From Bradyrhizobium sp. 200 (lineage in GTDB: Bacteria > Pseudomonadota > Alphaproteobacteria > Rhizobiales > Xanthobacteraceae): DNA of 64,000 bases. Below are positions 37,409 to 46,605 of this stretch, one piece after another. Location: contig NZ_CP064689.1 in assembly GCF_023100945.1 (NCBI RefSeq), positions 4,074,001 to 4,138,000 of the forward strand, given 5' to 3'. Under the pieces are notes generated by a model. The model saw only the letters and a program-made list of their open reading frames with translations, did no database searches and was not told the origin of the DNA. The position numbers were made by a program, and so were the translations under genes. The first letter of the stretch is position 1, and the number at the start of each line of letters is the position of its first letter.

Positions 37409-38976
37409 CCAAGCAACCGCCCGCCAACACAGCCGTTACCGATGCTGACCTGCAGCAGCGCGTGCTCGATTTCCTCGATGGTTCCAGCTTCGGTCCGGCC
37501 AGGGGCGGCAAGCGGATCGACACGCATGCCTCCATGGTTTTTCTCGGAGCCGATCGGGCTTTGAAGATCAAGCGTGCCGTACGCCTGCCGTTTCTCGATT
37601 ATTCAACATTGGAAAGGCGCAGGCGCGCTTGCGAGGAAGAGCTGAAGGTAAACGCCCGCAACGCCCCAGAGCTCTACCGGCGCGTTGTCGCCATCACGCG
37701 CAATTCCGATGGCGCCTTTGAAATCGACGGCTCCGGCACTCCCGTCGAATGGGCGGTGGAAATGACGCGGTTCGACGAAAAGCAATCGCTCGATCGCGTC
37801 GCGGCATCGAACACGGTCGATCCCTCCCTTGCGACAGCCGTCGCCGATGCGATTCTGCGATCCCACGACCAGGCGCCGCGGTCGGACGGTGAGGGCTGGC
37901 TGGCGTCCATTCCACCCATCATCGAACGCAATACCGCAAAATTTCGCACCGTGCGCGGACTTGATGCCGTTGCCATCGATCACCTCGACGCCGCCAGCCG
38001 CGGTTCTGCAACGGCATTGCAACCGTTGCTCAGGCAGCGTGCCGCGCAAGGGTTCGTGCGCCGTTGCCACGGCGATCTTCACCTCGCCAACATTGCCCTG
38101 GTGGAAAGCCGGCCGGTGCTGTTCGATGCCATCGAATTCGATCCCGTCATCGCCACGACGGATGTCCTCTACGATCTTGCCTTTACGCTGATGGATTTGA
38201 TTCACTTCAATCAGGATGCGGCGGCAAGCACGGTGTTCAATCGCTACCTTGCGGGGGCAGGGGATGAAGGCCTCGATGGCCTCCGCCTGCTGCCGCTGTT
38301 TCAGTCGGTGCGGGCGGCGATCCGCGCGCATGTGCTGTTCATGAAGAGCGAACAGGCCGGAGGGGACGACGCGGTCTGGCAGGAGGCCAAGTGCTATTTC
38401 GATCTGGCAGGACGCCTCATTGCGCCCAAGCCGCCGCTGCTGGTGGCGATCGGCGGGTTGTCGGGGACCGGAAAGTCGGTGCTCGCACGCGGGCTCGCGG
38501 GCTTGATCGAGCCTCCGCCCGGCGCGGTCATTGTCCGCTCGGATGTCATTCGCAAGCACCTGTTCGGCGCCAGTGAAACCACCGGCCTGCCGGAATCGGC
38601 CTATCGGCCCGATATCGCCAAACGCGTGTATGACTTGCTTTCGAGCACCGCGCAGCGTGTCCTCGCCCAGGGCTGTTCGGTCGTGCTCGATGCCGCTTAT
38701 CTGCAGGAAGCGGAACGGACCGAAATCGCGCGCCTTGCGGCCACGCACGGCGCCCGCTTCGTCGGCCTGTTCCTCACGGCGGATCTCGCGACGCGGCTGG
38801 CGCGGATCGAGCAGCGCAAAGGCGATGTTTCTGATGCAACACGGGAGGTTGCCCTGAAGCAGGAGACTTTCGCAATCGGCGCGGTAAACTGGCATATGAT
38901 CGATGCCTCAGGGACACCGGAGCAGTCGCTGCGCAGCGCCGGTATTTCGTTACTGGGGGTGCTGGGCGAGCACTGA
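37405..38976 (+). CDS. APH-like kinase / P-loop kinase fusion
   Basis: A protein of 523 residues. The N-terminal ~320 residues are an aminoglycoside-phosphotransferase-like (eukaryotic-type kinase fold) domain with the catalytic loop RRCHGDLHLANIALVE and LFDAIEFDPV. The C-terminal ~170 residues are a nucleoside/gluconate-kinase-like P-loop domain with Walker A AIGGLSGTGKSVLARGLAG. The combination is known from rhizobial stress loci; the substrate is not established. It is coupled to the alcohol dehydrogenase by an ATGA overlap and followed by the CHAD gene two bases on. Confidence 0.88.
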   Translation: MTKQPPANTAVTDADLQQRVLDFLDGSSFGPARGGKRIDTHASMVFLGADRALKIKRAVRLPFLDYSTLERRRRACEEELKVNARNAPELYRRVVAITRNSDGAFEIDGSGTPVEWAVEMTRFDEKQSLDRVAASNTVDPSLATAVADAILRSHDQAPRSDGEGWLASIPPIIERNTAKFRTVRGLDAVAIDHLDAASRGSATALQPLLRQRAAQGFVRRCHGDLHLANIALVESRPVLFDAIEFDPVIATTDVLYDLAFTLMDLIHFNQDAAASTVFNRYLAGAGDEGLDGLRLLPLFQSVRAAIRAHVLFMKSEQAGGDDAVWQEAKCYFDLAGRLIAPKPPLLVAIGGLSGTGKSVLARGLAGLIEPPPGAVIVRSDVIRKHLFGASETTGLPESAYRPDIAKRVYDLLSSTAQRVLAQGCSVVLDAAYLQEAERTEIARLAATHGARFVGLFLTADLATRLARIEQRKGDVSDATREVALKQETFAIGAVNWHMIDASGTPEQSLRSAGISLLGVLGEH

Positions 38977-38978
38977 CG

Positions 38979-39881
38979 ATGAGAAACGGTCAGACAAGAA
39001 CGGCCGGCCGACACAAGGCCGTCGAGGCGGCGGGTTTTGATTGTGCGACCGCATTCCAGAAGATGACGCTCGACTGCGTCGCGGCTATCAAGGCTCATCA
39101 CAGCAGTGCGTGCGCCGGCGATGCCGAGGCGGTGCATCAGATCCGGGTTGCGATCACGCGGTTGCGCGCCGCCGTGGCGTTCTTCGGGCCGATCGTGATC
39201 GATGCCGAATGGCGGCATCTGAAGAAGGAAATCGCCTGGCTGAACGGCCCGCTCGGCACCGCGCGCGACAGCGATGTCGTCGTGGAATATGCGCGCCGCA
39301 AGCGATACCGGGCATGGTCGCAGCGCGTGATCGGCGAGCACCTCGATCAGCGCCAGATGCGGGATCACCGCAGCCTGGTGCGCTGCCTGCGCTCCGTTCG
39401 TACGCAACGCCTGGTCACCGCAATGACGAGCTGGATCAGGCAAGGACCGTGGCTGGAGCGCTACAAGCGGCGCAAGGACGCGGAAGCTCTGCAATCCTAT
39501 TGCGCAGGCAAACTCAACCGGTGGCATCAACGGCTGGTCCGCAAGGGACGGCACCTGAAGACGTTGGGTGCGTCGCGCCGTCACCGGCTGCGGATCAAGG
39601 CCAAACGCTTCCGCTACATGCTGGAAGCCTTGACGGATACCGTCGCGCTATGGGGCCGGGACGAATTCCATCACCTGCACCGGCCGGCAAAACGATTGCA
39701 GCGCACATTGGGCGACATGCGCGATCTCGAGCGCTTCGCCGGCCTTGCCGACGGACCGCCGAAGGCCGAAGATGGCAGGCGAGGCGAGAAGCACCCGCCG
39801 GGCTTTCGCGATCGAAGGGAAAAGCTGCTCGACGCCGCCATGGCGGCCTATCGTGACCTCAAGCACGCCGGAGCCTGCTGA
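38979..39881 (+). CDS. CHAD-domain protein
   Basis: A CHAD protein of 300 residues. The conserved basic helices are visible: HQIRVAITRLRAAVAFFGPI near residue 45 and RLRIKAKRFRYMLEALTDTV near 205, with many Arg, Lys and His that bind polyphosphate in this family. It is the third gene of the FNR-boxed operon (36425-39881). Polyphosphate binding is family knowledge, not shown here. Confidence 0.9.
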   Translation: MRNGQTRTAGRHKAVEAAGFDCATAFQKMTLDCVAAIKAHHSSACAGDAEAVHQIRVAITRLRAAVAFFGPIVIDAEWRHLKKEIAWLNGPLGTARDSDVVVEYARRKRYRAWSQRVIGEHLDQRQMRDHRSLVRCLRSVRTQRLVTAMTSWIRQGPWLERYKRRKDAEALQSYCAGKLNRWHQRLVRKGRHLKTLGASRRHRLRIKAKRFRYMLEALTDTVALWGRDEFHHLHRPAKRLQRTLGDMRDLERFAGLADGPPKAEDGRRGEKHPPGFRDRREKLLDAAMAAYRDLKHAGAC

Positions 39882-39916
39882 CGTCGTCGTTCACGGCCGC
39901 CCGGCATTGTCCGCGC

Positions 39917-39930
39917 TTGATGTGCGTCAA
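39917..39930 (+). promoter_or_regulatory. FNR/FixK-like box before usp gene
   Basis: TTGATGTGCGTCAA has the full TTGAT left arm and a GTCAA right arm (one mismatch to ATCAA). It lies about 90 bases before the universal stress protein gene at 40017. Confidence 0.6.
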
Positions 39931-40016
39931 ACCTCGTCAGCCATCCGCCGGTTACTTTCGCCGGCAGCAATCCGGACGGGGGCCGCAAGTCCCCGCAAAT
40001 GTGTGGGAGAATGGCG

Positions 40017-40847
40017 ATGTTCAGGAACATTCTGGTTCATATTCCTTCCGAGCGTTCGGCCAGGCCGGTAATTGACGTCGCAATCGCGCTGACCATCGCG
40101 CGCCGGTCGCATCTCGACGCGGTAGCTATCGGCTATGAATCGATGGGCGCCATCGGGATGCTGGTGGAGGGTGGTGGCGCCGTTGCCGCCGTGATGGGCG
40201 CCGAACAGGAGCGCGCCCAGGAGAGGGCGAACGCCGCAATCGCCGTGTTCGAGATCGAGGCCAAGCTCGCCAAGATCGCTTACGGCAGCAGGACTGTCGC
40301 GGCGATCCCCGCCGAGGCCGGGCAGACCATCAGCGCGCTTGCCCGGCTTTACGACATGACGATCGTGCTGCAGCCGGAACCCTCAAAGGCGAGCTACGAC
40401 AACGAGATTCCGCAGCAGATCCTGTTCAATTCCGGCGGGCCGATGCTGATGGTTCCCTATATCCACAAGGGGCCGCTCGACGCCAACCATGTCGGCATCG
40501 CCTGGGACGGCAGCCGCCTTGCGGCCCGCGCGTTGCGCGACGCGATGCCGTTCCTGATGGGCGCGAAGGCCGTGACCGTGATTGCGGTCAATGAGGAAGC
40601 GGGTGAAGCTTCTTCGGACCACCTCGTCACGCATCTGGGCCGGCGCGGCATTGCGGTCCGGATACAGCGGCTGACGACGGATCGCGGCGACGTTCAGGGC
40701 GCCATTCTGTCGGTTGCCGCCGAAAGCCGGATGGGCCTCCTGGTGATGGGGGGATACGGCCATTCGCGATTGCAGGAGCGAATTCTGGGCGGCGTCACGC
40801 GGAGCATGTTCGACTGCATGACCGTGCCGGTGCTGATGTCGCACTGA
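40017..40847 (+). CDS. Universal stress protein (tandem UspA)
   Basis: A UspA-family protein of 276 residues, long enough for two domains. It opens MFRNILVHIPSERSARPVID; the second half has VGIAWDGSRLAARALRDAMP and the ATP-binding loop GLLVMGGYGHSRLQERILGG. The start at 40017 has eight bases to GGGAG; the ATG at 40011 is too close. An FNR-type box precedes it, so low-oxygen induction is likely. Confidence 0.9.
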   Translation: MFRNILVHIPSERSARPVIDVAIALTIARRSHLDAVAIGYESMGAIGMLVEGGGAVAAVMGAEQERAQERANAAIAVFEIEAKLAKIAYGSRTVAAIPAEAGQTISALARLYDMTIVLQPEPSKASYDNEIPQQILFNSGGPMLMVPYIHKGPLDANHVGIAWDGSRLAARALRDAMPFLMGAKAVTVIAVNEEAGEASSDHLVTHLGRRGIAVRIQRLTTDRGDVQGAILSVAAESRMGLLVMGGYGHSRLQERILGGVTRSMFDCMTVPVLMSH

Positions 40848-40937
40848 TCCCGGGTAGCCGGGGATGTGACCTTTCGCCCCGGGGAGTTCCTCGCCTTGTA
40901 GCGTTTTGACGGTGGCTGCGGTCGCAATGACGCCAGT

Positions 40938-40951
40938 TTGATGCACCTCAA
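40938..40951 (+). promoter_or_regulatory. FNR/FixK-like box before phasin-like gene
   Basis: TTGATGCACCTCAA matches TTGAT-N4-ATCAA with one mismatch. It lies about 65 bases before the start at 41010, the same distance as the box before the alcohol dehydrogenase. Confidence 0.6.
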
Positions 40952-41009
40952 TGTTTGGCCGAAGCCGTTCAATAGCGTTTCGGTCGAAATTCAGAAATCG
41001 GAGATTGTC

Positions 41010-41378
41010 ATGTCAGAGCTGTCTGAGCGGACCGCTTCCGGTTCCTTCCCAGCCATCGCAAATGCAGAAGCGGAAGCCGCCAAACTGAACCAGGGTGCGC
41101 TGGAGTTCATGCTTGGTGCACAGAAGATGATGATCGAGGAACTGGCGTTTCTCGGCGACGAGATGCTGGAGCGAACGCAGACCGAGATGCATCTGTTCAC
41201 GGAGTTCGTCACGAAAATGGCGACCGCGCATTCCGTCAGAGACATCCGTACGACGTGCCAGGAATGCGGTCAGCATCAGCTCGATTTCTTCCGCCGCGAC
41301 TCCGAACGGTTGTTCAGGCATGGCGAGCAGATGATCGCGGCCACGTCGAACCTGATCAGTGGCCGCGCCCTGCACTGA
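41010..41378 (+). CDS. Phasin-like helical protein
   Basis: A protein of 122 residues with long amphipathic helices (ALEFMLGAQKMMIEELAFLG; FTEFVTKMATAHSVRDIRTT; QHQLDFFRRDSERLFRHGEQ) in the pattern of phasin-2 family proteins that coat polyhydroxyalkanoate granules. The start at 41010 follows GGAG. It is preceded by an FNR-type box. Granule binding is inferred from the family. Confidence 0.8.
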   Translation: MSELSERTASGSFPAIANAEAEAAKLNQGALEFMLGAQKMMIEELAFLGDEMLERTQTEMHLFTEFVTKMATAHSVRDIRTTCQECGQHQLDFFRRDSERLFRHGEQMIAATSNLISGRALH

Positions 41379-41555
41379 TCGGCCAAATAACCAGGTGATT
41401 GCTTTCGCCACTGCTCCCGGCGAGCCCACCCGGCGGAACATGATTTGTCATCGCGCGGAGACTGTTCCCGGCTAACCTGTCGCGCAAGAGGCACATTGCG
41501 CCGAACATCTGTCTGGGCCCCACAGAAGGCCGCGACTTGCCGGCACTGGAGAACG

Positions 41556-44249
41556 ATGTCCACCTATCGCCTGAAAAATCTGCTGTCGCCGCACTCCGTC
41601 GCGCTGGTCGGGGCCAGCCCGCGCCTTGGCTCGGTCGGCCGCGCCATTCTCAACAATATTCGCAAAGCCCAGTTCAGGGGCGAATTCGGTCTTGTTAACC
41701 CGCGTTATCACGAGATCGATGGTGTCGCGACCGCCGGCAGCATCGCAAAGCTGGCTTTTGCGCCCGAACTCGTTGTCCTCACCACGCCGGCCCGCACCAT
41801 CGCAGGCCTGATCGATGAGGCAGGCCGCCGCGGTGCGGCAGGTGCCGTCATCGTCAGTGCCGGACTCGGGCACGGTCCGGGCTCGCTGGCGGATGCAGCG
41901 GAGCAGGCCGCGCAAAAATACGGCATGCGGCTGATCGGCCCGAACTGCCTGGGCATCATGATGCCTTGCGTCAGTCTCAATGCGAGCTTTTCCGCGCATA
42001 TGCCGGCTGCGGGAAATCTGGCGCTGATCTCGCAGTCCGGCGCGATTGCCGCGGGCATGGTGGATTGGGCGGCGCAGCGCGCCGTCGGCTTCTCCGGAAT
42101 CGTATCGATCGGCGACCAGCTCGATGTCGATATCGCCGATTTGCTGGATTACTTCGCGCTGGATGAAAGAACCCATGCCATCCTGCTTTACATCGAGGCG
42201 ATCAAGGATGCCCGCAAGTTCATGTCGGCGGCACGCGCGGCCGCCAGAATCAAGCCGGTCGTCGTCGTCAAGTCCGGCCGTATGGCGCAAGGCGCGAAAG
42301 CCGCCGCAACCCATACCGGCGCGCTGGCCGGGGCCGACGCCGTCTATGATGCCGCGTTTCAGCGCGCCGGCATCCTGCGCGTATCCGATCTTCGCGAATT
42401 GTTCGACTGTGCCGAAACGCTTGGGAGGCTCAAATCGCCGCCTGGAAAGCGGCTGGCGATCCTGACCAATGGCGGCGGTATCGGCGTGCTGGCTGTCGAC
42501 CGGCTGGTCGAACTCGGCGGTATTCCCGCCGACATTTCGCCAGCGACCCGCGACAGGCTCGATGCCGTGTTACCCCCGACATGGTCGAAATCGAACCCGG
42601 TCGATATCGTTGGCGACGCCGATCCCGCGCGCTATGCGGCAGCGCTCGAAGTGTTGTTGGCCGACCCGAGCAATGATGCCGTGCTGGTGATGAATGTCCA
42701 GACGGCGATCGCCCGCGCTGACGACATCGCAGCGGCCGTCATCGGCGTGGTCGAGAAATATCGCGCCGAGCGCCGCATGTTGCCGAAGCCCGTGCTGGCG
42801 GTCTGGGTCGGGGCGGACCAGTCGATCAGCGATTTGCTGAGCGGCGCAGGAATTCCGAACTATCAAACCGGCGGCGACGCGGTCCTCGGCTTCATGCACC
42901 TGGTGCGCCATCGCGAGGTGGTGGAGGCGCTGGCGCAGGTGCCGCCGGCCATGCCGAGCGAATTTGCCCCCGACACGGACGCCGCGCGGCAGATCGTTGC
43001 TGCGGCGCTCGCCGATGGCCGCTCCTGGCTCGATCCGATCGAGGTCAAGCGGCTGCTCGATGCCTACGACATCGCCGCCGTGCCGACATTTGCCGCCGCA
43101 GATGCCGAAGAGGCGGTCGCTCATGCGAACGCGCTGTTCGCGCGAGGTTCGACCGTCGTGCTCAAGATCATGTCGCGCGACATCGTGCATAAATCCGATG
43201 TCGGCGGCGTCGTGCTCAACCTCACCAGTGCCGATGCGGTGCGCAGGGCAACCGCCGAGATTCTCGCGCGCGCCAGATCGTTGCGGCCGGAGGCGCGGAT
43301 ATCGGGCGTGATGGTACAGGCGATGGTGGTGCGGGCGAAGGCACGCGAACTCATTCTCGGCTTCGCCGACGATCCGACCTTCGGCACCGTGGTCGTATTC
43401 GGCCGCGGCGGCACGGCGGTCGAGATCATCAACGACAAGGCGCTGGCGCTGCCGCCGCTCGACCTGCAACTGGCGCGCAGCCTGATTGAGCGCACCCGCG
43501 TCTCGCGGCTGCTCCGCGCCTATCGCGACGTGCCGGCGGTAAAGCAGGACGCCGTTGCGATGGTTCTGGTCAAGCTGGCGCAGATGGCAGCCGACATTCC
43601 TGAAATCCGCGGGCTCGACATCAACCCGTTGCTGGCCGATGAAGCAGGCATACTCGCCGTCGACGCACGCGTCGCGATAGGGCACGTGGAAAGGAAGTTT
43701 CGCGGTTCGGGCCCGGCGAATTTCGCCGTGCGGCCTTATCCATCGCAATGGCAGCGTCACATCGAGGTCAAGGACGGCTGGCGCGTGTTCGTTCGCCCGA
43801 TCCGGCCCGAGGACGAACCGCTGATCCATGAGATGCTGAAGCATATCACGATGCAGGATCTGCGGCTGCGGTTCTTCGCGCCGATGAAGGAGTTTTCTCA
43901 CGAGTTCATCGCCCGCCTGACCCAGCTCGACTATGCCCGCGCGATGGCGTTTGTCGCATTCGACGAGGCGGCCAACGAACTGGTCGGCGTTGTCAGGATC
44001 CATTCCGATTCGATCTACGAGAGCGGAGAATACGCAATCCTCCTGAGGTCGGACCTCAAGGGCAGGGGGCTCGGCTGGGCCCTGATGCAGATGATCATTG
44101 AATATGCGAAGTCCGAAGGCTTGAAGGCGATCTCCGGCGACGTGCTGGCCGAGAACACCGTCATGCTGGCGATGTGCCGCAGCCTGGGCTTTGAGGTGAA
44201 GTCGGACCCGGTCGAACACGACATCTGCAACGTCAGGCTGGCGCTTTGA
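41556..44249 (+). CDS. NDP-forming acyl-CoA ligase / GNAT acetyltransferase fusion (Pat-like)
   Basis: A protein of 897 residues. It has an N-terminal CoA-binding Rossmann domain (SPHSVALVGASPRLGSVGRA), a succinyl-CoA-ligase-like flavodoxin part (AATHTGALAGADAVYDAAFQ), an ATP-grasp domain (STVVLKIMSRDIVHKSDVGG, about 525-690) and a C-terminal GNAT domain (RFFAPMKEFSHEFIARLTQL; AILLRSDLKGRGLGWALMQM). Members either make acyl-CoA or, when the ligase part is catalytically dead as in PatZ/Pat, acetylate lysines of metabolic enzymes. The start at 41556 follows CTGGAG. Confidence 0.92.
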   Translation: MSTYRLKNLLSPHSVALVGASPRLGSVGRAILNNIRKAQFRGEFGLVNPRYHEIDGVATAGSIAKLAFAPELVVLTTPARTIAGLIDEAGRRGAAGAVIVSAGLGHGPGSLADAAEQAAQKYGMRLIGPNCLGIMMPCVSLNASFSAHMPAAGNLALISQSGAIAAGMVDWAAQRAVGFSGIVSIGDQLDVDIADLLDYFALDERTHAILLYIEAIKDARKFMSAARAAARIKPVVVVKSGRMAQGAKAAATHTGALAGADAVYDAAFQRAGILRVSDLRELFDCAETLGRLKSPPGKRLAILTNGGGIGVLAVDRLVELGGIPADISPATRDRLDAVLPPTWSKSNPVDIVGDADPARYAAALEVLLADPSNDAVLVMNVQTAIARADDIAAAVIGVVEKYRAERRMLPKPVLAVWVGADQSISDLLSGAGIPNYQTGGDAVLGFMHLVRHREVVEALAQVPPAMPSEFAPDTDAARQIVAAALADGRSWLDPIEVKRLLDAYDIAAVPTFAAADAEEAVAHANALFARGSTVVLKIMSRDIVHKSDVGGVVLNLTSADAVRRATAEILARARSLRPEARISGVMVQAMVVRAKARELILGFADDPTFGTVVVFGRGGTAVEIINDKALALPPLDLQLARSLIERTRVSRLLRAYRDVPAVKQDAVAMVLVKLAQMAADIPEIRGLDINPLLADEAGILAVDARVAIGHVERKFRGSGPANFAVRPYPSQWQRHIEVKDGWRVFVRPIRPEDEPLIHEMLKHITMQDLRLRFFAPMKEFSHEFIARLTQLDYARAMAFVAFDEAANELVGVVRIHSDSIYESGEYAILLRSDLKGRGLGWALMQMIIEYAKSEGLKAISGDVLAENTVMLAMCRSLGFEVKSDPVEHDICNVRLAL

Positions 44250-44375
44250 GTCAGGTCGACATGGAAATACAATAAGCTGGCGGACCACGCCCGATGAAGA
44301 TGAACACCATGTCTACGCCATAGCCCTATGATGGGGGCCGACCGACTGGCGTCGCAGTAGCGCGCGACAGCAATA

Positions 44376-44404
44376 TTGACATGTGCATCACATGTGTTTA
44401 TGTT
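44376..44404 (+). promoter_or_regulatory. fitAB promoter with embedded operator
   Basis: TTGACA (44376-44381) and TATGTT (44399-44404) are 17 bases apart. A perfect seven-base inverted repeat, ACATGTG-CAT-CACATGT (44379-44395), overlaps the -35 and spacer and would suit repression by the antitoxin complex. The predicted start point coincides with the ATG at 44411, implying leaderless mRNA. Confidence 0.7.
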
Positions 44405-44410
44405 TTCCGC

Positions 44411-44641
44411 ATGACCACGATGATCCAAATTCGTAATGTTCCGGATGCGCTGCACCGTCGGCTCAAATCGCGCGCGGCGCTGGCGGGCATGTCGCTCTCC
44501 GATTACCTGCTCAGTGAGATTCGTCAGGTCGCCGAGCGGCCGACACTCGATGAATTGCGTGCGCGTTTGGAGCGCCGCCCCGGAATGACGCCCTCCGTGT
44601 CGCCAGTTCAGGCAATCCGCGCTGAACGTGATCGCCAATGA
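44411..44641 (+). CDS. FitA-like antitoxin
   Basis: A ribbon-helix-helix antitoxin of 76 residues. The DNA-binding part is IQIRNVPDALHRRLKSRAAL followed by AGMSLSDYLLSEI, and a C-terminal tail (RPGMTPSVSPVQAIRAERD) would wrap the toxin. It overlaps the toxin gene by four bases. The start is ATG 44411, or ATG 44420 three codons later. It lies just outside the integrated element. Confidence 0.88.
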   Translation: MTTMIQIRNVPDALHRRLKSRAALAGMSLSDYLLSEIRQVAERPTLDELRARLERRPGMTPSVSPVQAIRAERDRQ

Positions 44642-45030
44642 TCGTCGTCGACGCCTCGGCCTTGCTCGAAGCGCTCCTCCGCACACCGGCGGCACGGGCG
44701 GTGGAAGAACGGCTATTCGAACCTCAACAGACGCTGCATGCGCCTCATCTGCTCGATATCGAAGTCGCGCAGGTCATCCGCCGGTATGCTGCAAAGGGCG
44801 AGATCGACGACGAACGCGGCCGCGCGGCTCTTGCCGACCTCGCTGACTTTCCCTTCCGCCGATACCCGCATGATTTCCTTTTGCCGCGTGTCTGGGATTT
44901 GCGGAACAATCTCACGGCCTATGATGCCGTCTACGTCGCCCTTGCCGAAGCGCTCGACGCTGCGTTGCTTACGCGCGATCAACGTCTCGCCGCTGCGGCA
45001 GGTCATCATGCGAGAGTCGAACTGGTATGA
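44638..45030 (+). CDS. PIN-domain toxin (FitB/VapC type)
   Basis: A PIN-domain RNase toxin of 130 residues. The acidic active-site residues are Asp5 (MIVVDASALLEALL), Glu42 (HLLDIEVAQVI), Asp95 (YDAVYVALAEAL) and Asp114 (LLTRDQRLAAA), the usual four. It is translationally coupled to the antitoxin. Such pairs cleave tRNA or other RNA when freed from the antitoxin. Confidence 0.92.
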   Translation: MIVVDASALLEALLRTPAARAVEERLFEPQQTLHAPHLLDIEVAQVIRRYAAKGEIDDERGRAALADLADFPFRRYPHDFLLPRVWDLRNNLTAYDAVYVALAEALDAALLTRDQRLAAAAGHHARVELV

Positions 45031-45113
45031 AAGTCACTGACACCCGCCTGGCACAAGCGGGCCATCGAATGGCCGAGGGCTGCCGGATAGCGCGGCGCGC
45101 CGCAGCGTAGATT

Positions 45114-45127
45114 TGGCGGAAGGGGTG
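45114..45127 (+). repeat. Left attachment site (att core)
   Basis: TGGCGGAAGGGGTG duplicates the terminal 14 bases of the tRNA-Ser gene found at 63935-63948. It lies 144 bases before the integrase gene. Confidence 0.85.
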
Positions 45128-45244
45128 TCCGCCAAAGGCATGTTTATGGTGTCCATAGCGACAACCAGCAATCTCAAAAACCCCTATTTTCCTAGCTTTT
45201 CCGATGACGTTGTCAGTATGGTTATCCGTGCTGGCAACCGTCCA

Positions 45245-45265
45245 GATTAGGAAAGAGATTAGGAA
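45245..45265 (+). repeat. Left arm-type repeats
   Basis: Two copies of GATTAGGAA start at 45245 and 45257, 12 bases apart and just before the integrase start. The same pair with the same period occurs near the right end (63858-63878). They are likely integrase arm-binding sites and may let the integrase repress its own gene. Confidence 0.65.
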
Positions 45266-45270
45266 CCGAT

Positions 45271-46440
45271 ATGGCGCGAAACCGGCTCACAACCACTCAA
45301 TGCAACGCGCGTCGGAAGGCCGGAAAGCTGGCTGATGGTGATGGCCTCTATCTGCAAACTAGCCCCAGCGGCAACAAGTCATTCGTCTTTGTTTTCATCC
45401 GAAGTGGTCGGCGCCGCGAGATGGGTTTAGGGCCGTTCGGCACCGGTACAGGGCAGGTTTCCTTGGCTGCTGCACGCGAGAAGGCGGACGAGGTTCGCGA
45501 CATCCTTGGGCGCGGCGGCGACCCCTTCACGGAGTTATCGTCGCGTCGTGCGACCAGTCGGACGTTCGGTGCATTCGCCGACGAATGGGTTGCGGGGATG
45601 GAGGAGGGCTGGCGTAATGAGAAGCATCGGGCGCAGTGGAAATCGACGTTAGGAAATGCCTATTGTGCGACCCTTCGCAAGCGGCCGATCGCCGAAGTCA
45701 CGACCGACGATGTGATCAAGGTGTTGCGGCCGATCTGGCGCACTAAGGCTGAAACCGCCCGACGCATACGCGGCCGGATTGAACGGGTTCTAGACGCCGC
45801 TAGGGCGGCCGGTGAGCGCTCCGGCGAAAACCCCGCCCGATGGCGCGGGCACCTGTCAGAGCTACTGTCCAGGCCAGAGAAGTTGCAGCGTGGCCATCAC
45901 AAGGCCATGGCGCACGCGGACGTGCCCGCGTTCATGACGCGGTTGCGGGCGATGAGGGGGATTGCCGCACTCTCCGTCGAATTCACGATTCTGACTGCCG
46001 CCAGGTCGGGGGAATCCCGTGGGGCAACTTGGCCCGAGATTAAGGACGATCTATGGGTAGTGCCGAAGGAGCGGATGAAGGGTGGCCGAGAGCACCGCGT
46101 GCCTCTAGTGCCGCGCGCGCTGGAGATACTGAAGCGGATGAAGAAACTGCGGACCTCGGACATCATCTTCCCGGGATTCCGCGATGATCGACCGCTATCG
46201 GATATGTCCCTGTCAGCGGTGCTGCGGCGGCTGAATGTGGATGCGACGGTGCACGGCTTCCGGTCCAGTTTTCGCGACTGGGCGGGCGACGCCACCGACT
46301 TTCCGAGGGAACTGGCCGAGGCGGCGCTCGCTCATTTGGTCGGGGATGAGACCGAGCGCGCCTATCGGCGGGGCGACGCCTTGGTGCGGAGGCGGGAGCT
46401 AATGGAGGCTTGGGCACTATATCTGGGTGGCGGAAAATAA
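45271..46440 (+). CDS. int: P4-type tyrosine integrase
   Basis: A tyrosine recombinase of 389 residues. The N-terminal DUF4102-type arm-binding domain (LADGDGLYLQTSPSGNKSFV) and a SAM-like core-binding domain precede the catalytic part with Arg245 (TAARSGESR), His328 and Arg331 (HGFRSSFRDWAG), His355 (LAHLVGDETE) and Tyr365 (RAYRRGDA). All catalytic residues are present. It is read inward from the left att site. The flanking att and arm repeats suggest the element is still integrase-competent. Confidence 0.95.
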   Translation: MARNRLTTTQCNARRKAGKLADGDGLYLQTSPSGNKSFVFVFIRSGRRREMGLGPFGTGTGQVSLAAAREKADEVRDILGRGGDPFTELSSRRATSRTFGAFADEWVAGMEEGWRNEKHRAQWKSTLGNAYCATLRKRPIAEVTTDDVIKVLRPIWRTKAETARRIRGRIERVLDAARAAGERSGENPARWRGHLSELLSRPEKLQRGHHKAMAHADVPAFMTRLRAMRGIAALSVEFTILTAARSGESRGATWPEIKDDLWVVPKERMKGGREHRVPLVPRALEILKRMKKLRTSDIIFPGFRDDRPLSDMSLSAVLRRLNVDATVHGFRSSFRDWAGDATDFPRELAEAALAHLVGDETERAYRRGDALVRRRELMEAWALYLGGGK

Positions 46441-46605
46441 ATTTACTAGATGTGCGGTTTCAGGGTTGACTTTGGCGGCCATTTCGCACATACTACGCCC
46501 ACCTACGCGACTTGAGTCGCAGCACGACTGCCATTTTGACGGCCTCGGCCCGGCAGGTGCATCGGTCACTCGGCTGCAACACGCCCGACCAAAAAACCCC
46601 ACACC

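Noticed and set aside
42570..44288. Minus-strand frame of 572 codons
   Set aside because: Shadow of the CoA ligase-GNAT gene.
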